Notes: generated by a model from the sequence alone, not told the origin. Counted from the stretch's first letter, positions 8,593 to 17,458 are shown. The stretch: 64,000 nucleotides of DNA from DASVUC01 sp038237225 (GCA_038237225.1 JBBRYX010000020.1:30616-94615), one strand, 5' to 3'. A program made the numbers and translations.

Positions 8593-10377
8593 TCACACCC
8601 GAAACAGCGCGCCCATCCTCTTTCCCAGAAACGAACTCGCAGTCAGGATCGTCAGCGTCAGCAGCACCATCGCCCAAACCCCAAGCGCGCTCGCGATGTA
8701 AGGCCCATCTCCCAGCCTCTGGAACAATTCATAAATCGCCTTCGTGATCGGCCAGTAACTCTGCTTTTGCGCAAGAATCAACGAGTCCGCCACTTCCAGC
8801 ATCGCGAACGCGAACGCCAGCAAAGCCCCCGCCGCCAGATTAGCCGCGATCAGCGGAATCGTAATCCGCCGCATCGTCATCCACCCGGAGGCGCCAAGGT
8901 TCCTCGCCGCAAGCTCCAGATCCACCGGCGTTTGCTCAAATCCCGCCGCCGCCGATCGCACGACGTACGGCAAGCGCCGAATCGCATAGGCAATCACCAG
9001 CAACATCAGCGGGTTCTCCTGCACGTCGACCCATTGTCGAATCGTCGGCGCGTTCTTGAACAGAACCTGAAGCTGAAGGCTGATGGCGATGTACCCAAAC
9101 GCCATGACAATCCCCGGGATCGCCAGCGGCAGCATCGCCAGCGTGTCGATGACCCGGCTCCCGAAAACCTTCGCCCGGACAACCAGCCACGCAATCGTCA
9201 CGCCGAGCACAATATCCACCAGCATGCTCAGGCTCGCGTACAGAATGCTGTTTGCCGCCGACGGCATCGTCACATCATGCGTCAGCGCGTTGATGTAATG
9301 ATCCGAGGTGAACACTCTGGGCACGGCGGATTGATACCACGACCCGACCTTGCTCACGCTCATCAGGACAACCCCCAGATGCGGCAGCAGCGCCAGTCCC
9401 ACGATCATCACAAACGGCAGCAGCGCCGCGAGCGCCTGCCGGCCACGCAGCCTCCGCGGCACAAACGCGGTCGTCGCCTTGCCGATCGTCGCTGATTCAC
9501 CCCGGCCCAGGACCCATTTCATAAAGAGATACAACCCCGCGCTCGCAATCAGCATCACCACCACCATCGCATACGGCAGCGGGTTCCCCTGCACCTGGGC
9601 GAGCCGATGAAACACCTGAACCGGCGTCACCGGGTAGTAATCGAACATCAGCGGCGTACCCAGTTCCGTGAAGCTCCAGATCAACACAATCGTCCCGCCC
9701 GCGAGCAATCCCGGACGCACCAGCGGCAGCGTGATCCGCCGGAAAATCGTCCATCGCGTCGCCCCCAGGTTCGCCGCCGCCTGTTCCATCGCGGGATCGA
9801 CGTTCGCCAGCGCGGCGGCCAGGTTCATGTACAAAATCGGATAAAGGCTGAGCGCCTCGACAACGATCACGCCTGCGACGCGCACACTGCCCAGCCAGTC
9901 GACCGGCGTGTTGGGTGAGATAACGTGAAGGCTTTGGAGCAACCCGGTCAGCGCCCCGAATCGACCGAGGATCTGCCGCATCCCGATCGCGCCGACAAAC
10001 GGCGGCAGGATCAGCGGAACCAACAGCAGGCCGCTGAATAAACTCTTGCCTCGGAAATCATACCGCACCGACAACACCGCAAGCGGCAGGCTGATGGCCG
10101 TGCAAAGCGCGGTCACGCAAATTGCAATCAACGCGCTATTGATCAGGCCCCAGCGCAGTTCCGGATCGATGAAGATTTCGCGGAAATACCCGAGCGTAAA
10201 GCCGGATTGCGCCGATCCCGCAACCCCGAAGAACGCCACGCGGAGGACCTGCCAGATCGGCAAGAGGAGGAACACCGCGAGAATCACGACAATTCCCGCG
10301 GCCACGAACTGCGGCGCCATCTTCCTGCCCGAATGCGTCATCGCCCGCATCTTGTGCAAAGGCGCGCCGGTTGTCAC
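8593..10377 (-). CDS. ABC transporter permease, fused two-domain (AfuB/FbpB-like)
   Basis: A 594-residue inner-membrane protein with two tandem BPD_transp_1 permease domains. Each carries the EAA loop that docks on the ATPase: EQAAANLGATRWTIFRRITL and ELAARNLGASGWMTMRRITI. This fused form is typical of iron(III) or thiamine-type importers. The start is a GTG (10377-10375) overlapping the stop of the upstream lipoprotein gene; internal ATGs a few codons later are alternatives. No ATPase or substrate-binding protein gene is adjacent, so the substrate cannot be assigned and partners must be encoded elsewhere. Confidence 0.9.
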   Translation of the reverse strand: MTTGAPLHKMRAMTHSGRKMAPQFVAAGIVVILAVFLLLPIWQVLRVAFFGVAGSAQSGFTLGYFREIFIDPELRWGLINSALIAICVTALCTAISLPLAVLSVRYDFRGKSLFSGLLLVPLILPPFVGAIGMRQILGRFGALTGLLQSLHVISPNTPVDWLGSVRVAGVIVVEALSLYPILYMNLAAALANVDPAMEQAAANLGATRWTIFRRITLPLVRPGLLAGGTIVLIWSFTELGTPLMFDYYPVTPVQVFHRLAQVQGNPLPYAMVVVMLIASAGLYLFMKWVLGRGESATIGKATTAFVPRRLRGRQALAALLPFVMIVGLALLPHLGVVLMSVSKVGSWYQSAVPRVFTSDHYINALTHDVTMPSAANSILYASLSMLVDIVLGVTIAWLVVRAKVFGSRVIDTLAMLPLAIPGIVMAFGYIAISLQLQVLFKNAPTIRQWVDVQENPLMLLVIAYAIRRLPYVVRSAAAGFEQTPVDLELAARNLGASGWMTMRRITIPLIAANLAAGALLAFAFAMLEVADSLILAQKQSYWPITKAIYELFQRLGDGPYIASALGVWAMVLLTLTILTASSFLGKRMGALFRV

Positions 10378-10832
10378 GGGGCGGGCTTGGGTTCAGCGGA
10401 AATCTCCGCCGCGGTTTTCTCGATGTTGCCGAAGAGAACCCGGAAAGCGGAAGGAAGGCCCGGAGCGAGATCGCTGGCGGTCACCGTCTTGCCATTGAAC
10501 GTAATCGCAATGGTATACGCATCGTTGACCGGCTTCCCGGGCAGATACTCGTGATCGAGCGAATCCCAGTTGCGAAGCTGGTTCCAGAACTGTTCCATCG
10601 ACTCCTTCGAAACCCACCCTTCACCATCGGGAAGGACCTTCCCATGAACTTCGACAAAACCGTCCGGCCAGATCACAACGCGATCGTCAGTTCCGGCAAT
10701 CCCGCCCGTGCGATGATAAAGAATCGGTCCGGGTTGGATCGACCTGACTTGTCTGTCGTTGACGGGAGCGTTCTTCGCGCAACCGATAAGCGTGACCAGA
10801 ACAAGTGAGCAGAGAAGTAGGGATTTAGTCAT
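10374..10832 (-). CDS. Putative lipoprotein of unknown function
   Basis: A 152-residue protein with an N-terminal lipoprotein signal (MTKSLLLCSLVLVTLIGC, lipobox LIGC), so export and lipidation at Cys18 are predicted. The mature part contains YHRTGGIAGTDDRVVIWPDG and a stretch resembling small periplasmic beta-rich domains; I do not recognise the family. Its stop overlaps the GTG start of the ABC permease, suggesting co-transcription, but the sequence does not look like a solute-binding protein because it is far too short. Confidence 0.75.
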   Translation of the reverse strand: MTKSLLLCSLVLVTLIGCAKNAPVNDRQVRSIQPGPILYHRTGGIAGTDDRVVIWPDGFVEVHGKVLPDGEGWVSKESMEQFWNQLRNWDSLDHEYLPGKPVNDAYTIAITFNGKTVTASDLAPGLPSAFRVLFGNIEKTAAEISAEPKPAP

Positions 10833-10841
10833 TCGTGCCTC

Positions 10842-11102
10842 TTACGCTCCGCTCGGAGCGAGCCGGCTTCCCAGCGTGAACCAACCCTTCGAGGGATCGT
10901 AAATCAGCATGAGCCGGCGTCGATCGAACTCCTGAAACCACCGCCACCATTCGATCGGCGCAAGCTCCTCATCCGCCGGCGAGAATTCGTCGCCGCCCAA
11001 TCGAATCTTCGTCGGCTCTCCAGCCACCGACGCCGGCCAAAGACCCCGGCTCGTCGCCCAGTGATAAATCGTGTTGTGATTCGTCGTCTCGTAAACAGTC
11101 AT
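10842..11102 (-). CDS. Conserved-looking hypothetical protein
   Basis: 86 residues from ATG 11102 (MTVYETTNHNTIYHWATSRG). A longer frame from 11186 is rejected because its extra N-terminus reads through a dispersed palindrome (HGQDAGATG is that repeat translated). The protein is rich in Trp and aromatics (IEWWRWFQEFDRRRLMLIYD) with no signal or membrane helix. No family recognised. It ends 10 bases before the lipoprotein gene start and may share its transcript. Confidence 0.6.
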   Translation of the reverse strand: MTVYETTNHNTIYHWATSRGLWPASVAGEPTKIRLGGDEFSPADEELAPIEWWRWFQEFDRRRLMLIYDPSKGWFTLGSRLAPSGA

Positions 11103-11141
11103 TGCCCATGATTCTAGCTGCGGAACGAGTGTTGCCAACCC

Positions 11142-11168
11142 CGTAGCACCGGCATCTTGCCCGTGTTG
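11142..11168. repeat. Dispersed palindrome, family A (CACGGGCATCTTGCCCGTG type, degenerate)
   Basis: Single-hairpin member with core CCGGCATCTTGCCCGTG in the gap between the RnfC-like gene and the small hypothetical gene. Confidence 0.7.
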
Positions 11169-11195
11169 CAATCCATTCACAATCAAAATGACTTT

Positions 11196-12464
11196 CTACA
11201 TCGAGGTCTTCATTTTACGACTCAGCCCGCGAATCGCGCCCAGCAGCGGCAAGCGCGACGGACAAACATATGAGCAAATCCCGCACTCGATGCAACCATG
11301 AATACCATACGTCTCCGCCAGATCCTCATCACGCTGCTGCGCCGCTTCCAGAAGCCCGGCGGGATGAATCCGGGTCGGACAAGCGGCCACGCACCAGCCG
11401 CATCGAATGCAGGGATCGGGATTCGGAGCAACCGTGATCGGCCCGACATCGAACCGCATCTCGCCCCCGGCGACAACCGCATCAAGGCCCACGCTCAGCT
11501 CGCGCAGCACGGCGCCGGCCCGAACCACGATGTCTTTCGTCGGGATCTCAAGGGACTCGAGCACATGCCGAATGGATGTGCCGACGGCCGCGCTGATCAG
11601 ATGCACCCTTCCACACCCGCGCTCGCGGACCGCCAGCGGCACTTCCAGCATCGCCTTCGACTCAACGATTGCCTGCCCCACCGCCAGCGCCGCCGCGCCA
11701 TCGACCATCAAAACCCCCTGCTCAACGGGCAACCGACCCGGTCGCAGGCGCCGCCCGCTCAGCATGTAGATTAGAATCGTCGGATCCGCCTGCGGGTAAT
11801 CGTTCGGCAGCTCGATCATCCGCGCGTACGTCGCCTTCGCCTGCCGGATCGCGGCTGCAACTGAATCGTACTCCTCGGCATCCACCACAAACTGCGCCCG
11901 TGCCGCAAGCGCCTTGGCAAGGGCCAGGGTCCCCGCAACCACCTGCGCAGCTCCACCGCGCACCAGCGCCGCGTTCAAGGGCGCGCCGTCCGCTTCCAGA
12001 AGATTGCAGATCACCGTCTCGATTGGCCGCTTCAGCGCCGCCTGCAACTGGGCAATGAGATCGGGAGTTGTATTTCGATCCGCCCACACGCCGCTCGAAC
12101 CCAGCCGCTCGAGCACGTCACTCAGCTTCCCATCAAAAGGCAACGGCTCTTCCGGCGTCACGTCCGGCTGATCCGTCGCCACCGTAATTTCCGCCGCCGG
12201 CGCACGCTTCCCTGTCGTTAGCTCGATCTCGCGCACTCCGACGATCAGTCCCGTCGCGGGAGAGACCGGCGTGAATCCCGACGCGAGATCGGATCCGCTG
12301 AGCGCTTCCCCCCGCCGCACCACCCCCTGACGAACCTCCCCCGGCTCCATCGATACCAGCCCGTTCGTTAGCGGCACCATCAGCTTCCCCGGGAGCGGCA
12401 GCGACGCAAACCCGGGTATCGTTCCCTCTGAATACCTCGCCGATTGGACCTGCACTTCAGTCAT
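11196..12464 (-). CDS. RnfC-like iron-sulfur electron transport protein (orphan)
   Basis: 422 residues with RnfC layout: an N-terminal barrel-sandwich segment (IPGFASLPLPGKLMVPL), a central flavin/NADH-binding-type region, a SLBB-like part, and two C-terminal 4Fe-4S motifs, CIRCGWCVAACP and CIECGICSYVCPS. In Rnf and Na+-NQR complexes this subunit accepts electrons at the cytoplasmic face. Here none of rnfA, B, D, G or E is adjacent, so it is an orphan in this window and may serve another soluble or membrane partner. Same strand as the sugar isomerase upstream, with a 119-base gap holding a hairpin. Confidence 0.85.
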   Translation of the reverse strand: MTEVQVQSARYSEGTIPGFASLPLPGKLMVPLTNGLVSMEPGEVRQGVVRRGEALSGSDLASGFTPVSPATGLIVGVREIELTTGKRAPAAEITVATDQPDVTPEEPLPFDGKLSDVLERLGSSGVWADRNTTPDLIAQLQAALKRPIETVICNLLEADGAPLNAALVRGGAAQVVAGTLALAKALAARAQFVVDAEEYDSVAAAIRQAKATYARMIELPNDYPQADPTILIYMLSGRRLRPGRLPVEQGVLMVDGAAALAVGQAIVESKAMLEVPLAVRERGCGRVHLISAAVGTSIRHVLESLEIPTKDIVVRAGAVLRELSVGLDAVVAGGEMRFDVGPITVAPNPDPCIRCGWCVAACPTRIHPAGLLEAAQQRDEDLAETYGIHGCIECGICSYVCPSRLPLLGAIRGLSRKMKTSM

Positions 12465-12481
12465 TTGAGCCGCCTCTTGCC

Positions 12482-12507
12482 CCCTCTCCCGGTAATCCGG
12501 GAGAGGG
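12482..12507. repeat. Hairpin CCCTCTCCCGG / CCGGGAGAGGG
   Basis: Perfect inverted repeat of 11 bases with a TAAT loop in the gap between the isomerase and RnfC-like genes, followed by GGGGTGAGGG. It has no U-tract on either strand, so it is better called a repeat than a terminator. Confidence 0.7.
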
Positions 12508-12583
12508 CTGGGGTGAGGGTCTTCGAGCCCGCGAGGTCAGATCGTCCAACCCTCGACCGTGCATCCTGTTTCTGCATGACGAA

Positions 12584-13414
12584 TCATTTTGCCAGCGGAA
12601 TCCTCAACTTCGCGCACAATTGCTTCAGCGATTCCGCCGCAACATTGAACAGCTCTTCGCCGCTGAATCCACCGAACTTCTCGTGTGCCGCAAGATGAGG
12701 CTCCAGGCTGAGGAATCCCCGATATCCGCTCTCCCAGGCATCTTTCAGGATCGGCACAATCTGCCCATCACCCTTGCCGGCGGGGACAACTTTTCCGCTG
12801 CCCCACAGCGCATCCTTAATGTGAATATGCGCCGTAAACGGCTTCAGGTCCGTCCAGCAATCCAACGGTTTTTCTCCCGCCTGAACGAAGTTCGCAAAAT
12901 CAAACGCCATCCGCAGCCGCGGCGAATGAATTGTCGTCATCAGATCGAGGCACGGCGCCCCCTTCTCCCCAAAGATGTGCCGCTCGTTCTCATGCGCGAG
13001 CGTAACATTCGGGTGCGCCTTCATGTATTCGTCCTTGAGCTGAAATCGCCGGATGACCTCATCGCGATGTTTCAGGATGTCGCCCCCCTCGGGAGGATAA
13101 TAGCTGAACAGCCGCACGAATGGCGAAGTAAAAAACTCCGCCGTTTCGACCGCGAGCTTGAACCGGTCAAAATGCGGCTCCCACGGCTCGTCAATCTTCA
13201 CCTTCCCGATCGGCGAGCCGATGCTGATCACCCCCATGCCGTTGTCGCTCAACTTCGAACGGATTTCATGGCGCATGTTGCGGTCAAAATCGAGCACGTT
13301 CTTCCCCGCAACCGAGCGCAATTCAAAATGCGTGACGCTATTGTTCTGGCAGACACGGATCTGATCATCCAGGTTGGCCGAGATTTCGTCCGCGAATGCC
13401 GCCAACTTAAGCAT
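12584..13414 (-). CDS. Sugar phosphate isomerase/epimerase family protein (TIM barrel)
   Basis: 276 residues from ATG 13414 (MLKLAAFADEISANLDDQI); the 22 extra upstream codons read through a family C repeat (RIDRDAGVA) and are rejected. The sequence fits the AP-endonuclease-2/xylose-isomerase-like barrel: FELRSVAGKNVLD, VISIGSPIGKV, HENERHIFGEKG with candidate metal ligands His and Glu, FDFANFVQAGEKPLDCW, and HIHIKDALWGSGKVVPAGKG near the C-terminal metal site. The substrate is unknown; such genes in planctomycetes often act on inositols or keto-sugars. Cytoplasmic. Confidence 0.85.
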   Translation of the reverse strand: MLKLAAFADEISANLDDQIRVCQNNSVTHFELRSVAGKNVLDFDRNMRHEIRSKLSDNGMGVISIGSPIGKVKIDEPWEPHFDRFKLAVETAEFFTSPFVRLFSYYPPEGGDILKHRDEVIRRFQLKDEYMKAHPNVTLAHENERHIFGEKGAPCLDLMTTIHSPRLRMAFDFANFVQAGEKPLDCWTDLKPFTAHIHIKDALWGSGKVVPAGKGDGQIVPILKDAWESGYRGFLSLEPHLAAHEKFGGFSGEELFNVAAESLKQLCAKLRIPLAK

Positions 13415-13430
13415 GAAACTCCCTGTCTTT

Positions 13431-13526
13431 GTATTCGCGACGCCTGCGTCGCGGTCGATGCGGAGCATCGAATGTGCCACACGATTCGCAGCTGCGCCGC
13501 GACCGCGACGCCTGCGTCGCCACTAC
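13431..13526. repeat. Dispersed repeat, family C (CGACGCCTGCGTCGCGGTCG), paired copies
   Basis: Two inverted copies of the GCGACGCCTGCGTCGC palindrome bracket a GATGCGGAGCATCGAA hairpin. It occupies the divergent gap between the isomerase and the YdbH-like gene. Other members lie at 39135-39230, 42334-42377, 46327-46350 and 50850-50875. Confidence 0.8.
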
Positions 13527-13608
13527 AAGTCTTTGTCGTGGCGGTCGACATCGGTCGACCTGATTTTCCGGTGTCATTATAGAGTTATCAGAAGGGTCTC
13601 ACCAAACC

Positions 13609-15246
13609 ATGACCGTCCGCCGCCGGCGCATCCTCTACTCAGCTTCGAGTTTCTTCGCCGTCCTCGCGCTCGGCGCCGTGCTGATTTACTTCATTCTCCT
13701 GCCCTGGATCGTGCGGAACCGATTCACCGCCCTCCTTCGCGCGCAAGGACTGGAACAATTCACGTTCCACGTCCCGGTCGCGACCGTGCGCAGCGCCTGG
13801 ATCACCGACGTCAAAATCGGCACCGGCGATAACCACATCGACCGCTTGATCGTGCGATACGGCGTCTCAAGCTTGAGCGGCGGCAGAATCGATTCACTTC
13901 GCGTCGAAGGATTAAACTTGGTGATGAACGTCGCTGCGGATGGAACCGTCGATCTCGGCCCCTTGGCGCCGCTCGTGCGTCGCACGCGACCCCAGCCTGC
14001 GACTCGCCCTGCCGAGCCAGCCGCAATACCCGTAAACCGCATCGAGTTGGCAACGTCTCAGATCACCATCAAGTCGCCCACGAACGAAACCACGATCCCC
14101 TTAACCGGCTCGGCGAGCAGCAGCAATGGATTCCTCTACAAGATCAACTTTCAAACAGAGTTGGGATCTCCCCTCGTCGTTACCGGCGATGCCGATCCGT
14201 CAAAAGCCGATGTCCACCTGACGCTGGCGGCAGAAGACGCCGACGCCCGCGCCCTGACCCGCCTTGCCAGCGCCTTCATCCCCGGCCTCAGCGTCGGGTT
14301 ACAAGGTCGATTGCAAACCCACGCGATCTTTAATCGAGACAACGCCAGGAGCACGCTGGATGCCCAGCTTAAAGCGACCGCCGCCACCACGTCACCCAGC
14401 CCAACAGATCCCAACGTGCAGCTATCCTCCGGTGTCTTTCATATCGTAGGAGTGTTCGGCCCCGCTGAGTCATCGATGCACTTGAAAATGCAGGATGTCA
14501 GCCTGACCGAACGCTCTCAGAGCATGCAGATCGATGGCGTACTGGGTGAAGTTAGCCTGATCCGCTTCGTCCCGCTGACCAGCCCGCCGGCCCAGATCGT
14601 CAAAGTCAAAACGGCAAAAATCGGCGAGCTCACGCTGATCGACGGAACCGTGGAGTTTCAAGTGATCGGACCTCAGTCCATTCAGATCGAACACACGCAG
14701 TGGAACACGCTCGGCGGTCAAGTCCTCGCCAACCACGCCACCATCCAGAACGGCAATGTGGAAATGATGCTCCAAGCCAGGCACGTTGATCTCGAAAAAG
14801 TGCTCGCGCTTTTCGCCAAAGACAAAGCCGCCGGCAAAGGATTTCTGAGCGGTAACATTCAAATCGCCTATACCAACAATATCCTGCACATCCTTTCCGG
14901 TCAGCTCCAATCCACAGGCACCGGAACGTTGCAGGTCAACGAAGCCGAAGACATCGCGGGAGAAGTGGCGAAGGGGTTATCAAAAGGCACTGCCCAGCAA
15001 CAAGTGAAAGCAGAGCTGGTTCAATCTCTCAAAGACTTCCAGTTCACCCAGATTACCGGCGAGCTGAGACACGAACAGCCGGGCCTCGTCGGCCATGTCC
15101 GCATCAAAGGCCACGGCCGCACCGGCGCAAAAGTGCCGATCCTGTATGATTTGAACCTGTTCGGACTCGAACCCCTTATTCGCTCCACTTTAAGGCTTCG
15201 CGAAGGGCTCGCTTCACCGCACAATGGACAGGGAAAGGCTCAATAA
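13609..15246 (+). CDS. YdbH-like AsmA/dicarboxylate-type intermembrane lipid-transport protein
   Basis: 545 residues. An N-terminal membrane anchor (about residues 11-33) is followed by a long beta-rich repeat region with AsmA-like features (ATVRSAWITDVKIG, GGRIDSLRVEGLNL) and a C-terminal GQLQSTGTGTLQVNEAED segment typical of YdbH. In E. coli YdbH is a bridge-like AsmA-family protein spanning the periplasm that works with the lipoprotein YnbE and the periplasmic protein YdbL in phospholipid homeostasis. The next two genes match those partners, which strongly supports the assignment; the level of residue identity cannot be judged here. A TATAGA at 13578-13583 is a candidate -10 box. The stop overlaps the next ATG by one base (TAATG). 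Confidence 0.82.
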   Translation: MTVRRRRILYSASSFFAVLALGAVLIYFILLPWIVRNRFTALLRAQGLEQFTFHVPVATVRSAWITDVKIGTGDNHIDRLIVRYGVSSLSGGRIDSLRVEGLNLVMNVAADGTVDLGPLAPLVRRTRPQPATRPAEPAAIPVNRIELATSQITIKSPTNETTIPLTGSASSSNGFLYKINFQTELGSPLVVTGDADPSKADVHLTLAAEDADARALTRLASAFIPGLSVGLQGRLQTHAIFNRDNARSTLDAQLKATAATTSPSPTDPNVQLSSGVFHIVGVFGPAESSMHLKMQDVSLTERSQSMQIDGVLGEVSLIRFVPLTSPPAQIVKVKTAKIGELTLIDGTVEFQVIGPQSIQIEHTQWNTLGGQVLANHATIQNGNVEMMLQARHVDLEKVLALFAKDKAAGKGFLSGNIQIAYTNNILHILSGQLQSTGTGTLQVNEAEDIAGEVAKGLSKGTAQQQVKAELVQSLKDFQFTQITGELRHEQPGLVGHVRIKGHGRTGAKVPILYDLNLFGLEPLIRSTLRLREGLASPHNGQGKAQ

Positions 15247-15497
15247 TGAATCCGACCTCTCGAATCTTCTCGCTGCTGTGCGTGATACTTCCGCTGATCG
15301 CGTCAGGTTGCGTACGCGTGAACCTCGGCACCGAAGAAGGCAAGCCGATTCACATCGTCCACGACGTCAACATCCGGCTCGATAAACAGCTCGATGAATT
15401 CTTCGCGTTCGAGCAGAACGCCGCCGCCACGCAGCCCGCGACTCAAACCGTCACCACGACTCAACCCTCACCCCAAACCCCGACTACTAAATCATAA
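15246..15497 (+). CDS. YnbE-like outer-membrane lipoprotein
   Basis: 83 residues. A lipoprotein signal ends at lipobox IASGC (Cys22), followed by VRVNLGTEEGKPIHIVHDVNI, matching the YnbE pattern of a Cys followed by a short beta strand and a conserved pro-ile-x-ile segment, then a charged LDKQLDEFF helix. A low-complexity Thr/Gln/Pro tail completes it. It is translationally coupled to the YdbH-like gene and followed by the YdbL-like gene. In E. coli YnbE multimers are proposed to stack on the YdbH C-terminus at the outer membrane. Confidence 0.82.
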   Translation: MNPTSRIFSLLCVILPLIASGCVRVNLGTEEGKPIHIVHDVNIRLDKQLDEFFAFEQNAAATQPATQTVTTTQPSPQTPTTKS

Positions 15498-15515
15498 CCA
15501 CGGAGTATCCTCACC

Positions 15516-15965
15516 ATGAAACGCAGATTCATCTTCACGCTCCTCGCCCTGTTCGCCATCGCGGCCTCCGCGCCGCGCGCGTTCTCGGCAGACAAATCAG
15601 ACAAACCCAAGGCGGCAAAGCCCAAAGAGTCCAAGCCCGAAGCCTCCCCCAACGATGCCCGCCTCAAGGAACTTCGCGATCGCTTCAAGGGCCGGTATAC
15701 GAAGATCACCGAGTTGAAGAAACAAGGCGCCGTCGGCGAGACCTTCGAGGGCTATGTCGATTTCGTGAACGATAAGAAAGGTGATGCCAAGAGCCTCATT
15801 GATGATGAGAACGCCGACCGCAAAGAGCTTTACAAGCTCCTGGCCGAGAAGGAAGGCGCCACCGCCGAAAAGGTCGCCGAGCGCAACGCCAAACGCGCTT
15901 TCGAAAAAGCCGCCGCCGGTGAATTCCTGAAAGACGCCGACGGCAAATGGATCAAGAAGCCTTAA
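15516..15965 (+). CDS. YdbL-like DUF1318 periplasmic protein
   Basis: 149 residues with a cleavable signal peptide (MKRRFIFTLLALFAIAASAPRAFSA-type start). A Lys/Pro/Ser-rich spacer leads to the DUF1318 signature: KQGAVGETFEGYVDF, LIDDENADRKELYKLLAEKEG, NAKRAFEKAAAGEF and a terminal DADGKWIKK. In E. coli YdbL modulates YnbE assembly. It lies 18 bases after the YnbE-like gene, preceded by a GGAG-type ribosome binding site, completing a three-gene operon in the same order as in enterobacteria. Confidence 0.85.
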   Translation: MKRRFIFTLLALFAIAASAPRAFSADKSDKPKAAKPKESKPEASPNDARLKELRDRFKGRYTKITELKKQGAVGETFEGYVDFVNDKKGDAKSLIDDENADRKELYKLLAEKEGATAEKVAERNAKRAFEKAAAGEFLKDADGKWIKKP

Positions 15966-16262
15966 CCTCCCCCGTATCACGGGCATCTTGCCCGTGGTTG
16001 CCGCCTTTTTTGGTTAGCCCGAAAAATTCAGAACTCACCGCAGAGGCGCAGAGAACGCAGAGAACGCAACAGAATATGAGAATTGCGAGCTGCGCAACCT
16101 GTCCTTTGCGCGACGAGGCGAAAAGTGGAGCTAACTGCGTTCCATGCCTTGTCTTCTCTGCGTCCTCTGCGCCTCCGCGGTGAATAATGCGGGTTAGCGG
16201 CCCCGCTTGCGGGGCGCGGCTTTCGAACGAGAATCAGGCGCGGAAATTAAACCAGATCCACA
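15966..16262. other. Intergenic region with two repeat families
   Basis: Holds a family A palindrome (15973-15997, GTATCACGGGCATCTTGCCCGTG-like, here described by position) and, at about 16034-16185, an inverted pair of CACCGCAGAGGCGCAGAG-type arms (right arm CTCTGCGCCTCCGCGGTG) enclosing about 100 bases. No gene seen. The flanking genes converge here. Confidence 0.7.
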
Positions 16263-17438
16263 TCACTCCCCGCTCTCAATCCGATAAACCGTCCCCCGAT
16301 TGTGATCGCACACATAAATCTCCCCCTTCGCATCCTCCCCAAAACTCGAAGCCTGCACCCGATTCACCGTGGATTTGCCCTCAACCGTCGCATCAAACTC
16401 CGCCGCTTCACTCACCTTCCCGTTCTCATAACGCAAGCCCCAAAACCGCCCCGAGGCATAATCCGCATAAAGATAAATCCCCCGAAGCTTCGGCCACTCT
16501 TTCCCCCGATACACGTACCCACCCGTAATCGACTGCCCAACCTTGTGCGTATATTCCGCAATCGGATCAATCGCCGGCCCGTTCAGCTCTTCCGGCGGAC
16601 GCAGGTTCGGATTCGGGTGCAGCCCCTCGCGCGGCCGCCAGCCATAATTCCCGCCCTTCTCAATCGTGTGCACCTCTTCATACTGATTCTGTCCGACATC
16701 GCCCGTATAGCAGATCCTCGTCTCGCGATCGAAGCAGAACCGCCACGGGTTCCGCAGCCCATACGCCCAGATCTCCGGCCTCGCACCCGCCTTCCCCACG
16801 AGCGGATTATCAGCCGGCACCCGATACGCCCCGCGCGGCGTCACATCGATCCGAAGAATTTTCCCCAGCAGCGATCCCAGATTCTGCCCCCGCTTCTCCG
16901 GATCGTTCGCCGATCCGCCATCTCCCATCCCAATGTACAGCATCCCATCCGGCCCAAAATCAATCTGCCCGCCGTTATGATTCGCATACGGCTGATCGAT
17001 CGTCATCACCACCCGCTCAGTCGATCGATTCACCTTCGTCCCTTTCGGATCCACCTGAAATTCCGAAATAAACGTCTGAAGCTTCCCGCCCTTCCGGCTC
17101 GTGTAGTTCACGTACAGCAAACCGGTCTCCGAAAACTTCGGCCCAAACGCCATCGACAAAAGCCCGCATTCCCCCTGATAAAACACCTCATCCTTGATAT
17201 CCAGATAAATATTCCCCGCCAGATTCTTCCGCTCAAACATTCGAATCCGCCCCGCCTGCTCCACCACAAACACCCGCTCTGTCCCATCGGATACGAAGTA
17301 AACCGGATGATCCATCTTCGTGATGACGGACACCAGCCGCAGCGAAGGTCCGATCGTCCGCGGTTGAGCGCACACAAGCGACACGCACACCAGCGGCAGC
17401 ACCAATCCGGCACGCCAGGAAGAACTGAGAAATCGCAT
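16263..17438 (-). CDS. PQQ-dependent aldose sugar dehydrogenase family protein (GSDH/sorbosone dehydrogenase)
   Basis: 391 residues from ATG 17438 (MRFLSSSWRAGLVL), chosen because it begins a signal peptide cleaved near VCAQP. The six-bladed GSDH propeller is clear: DHPVYFVSDGTERVFVVEQAG, GLLSMAFGPKF, PYANHNGGQIDFGPDGMLYI, GDGGSANDP, YGLRNPWRFCFD, GDVGQNQYEEV, GGNYGWRPREG, YVYRGKEWPKLRGIYLYADY. The family oxidises sugars with PQQ, or is an uncharacterised member. Third gene of an operon with the VOC protein and the flippase-like protein. No PQQ biosynthesis genes are in the window. Confidence 0.9.
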   Translation of the reverse strand: MRFLSSSWRAGLVLPLVCVSLVCAQPRTIGPSLRLVSVITKMDHPVYFVSDGTERVFVVEQAGRIRMFERKNLAGNIYLDIKDEVFYQGECGLLSMAFGPKFSETGLLYVNYTSRKGGKLQTFISEFQVDPKGTKVNRSTERVVMTIDQPYANHNGGQIDFGPDGMLYIGMGDGGSANDPEKRGQNLGSLLGKILRIDVTPRGAYRVPADNPLVGKAGARPEIWAYGLRNPWRFCFDRETRICYTGDVGQNQYEEVHTIEKGGNYGWRPREGLHPNPNLRPPEELNGPAIDPIAEYTHKVGQSITGGYVYRGKEWPKLRGIYLYADYASGRFWGLRYENGKVSEAAEFDATVEGKSTVNRVQASSFGEDAKGEIYVCDHNRGTVYRIESGE

Positions 17439-17458
17439 CGTGCGGAATGGTAGGACCC

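Noticed and set aside
8036..13480. A transporter island linking the ABC permease, lipoprotein and RnfC-like genes
   Set aside because: Spacing, repeats between genes and lack of functional partners give no evidence for one system.
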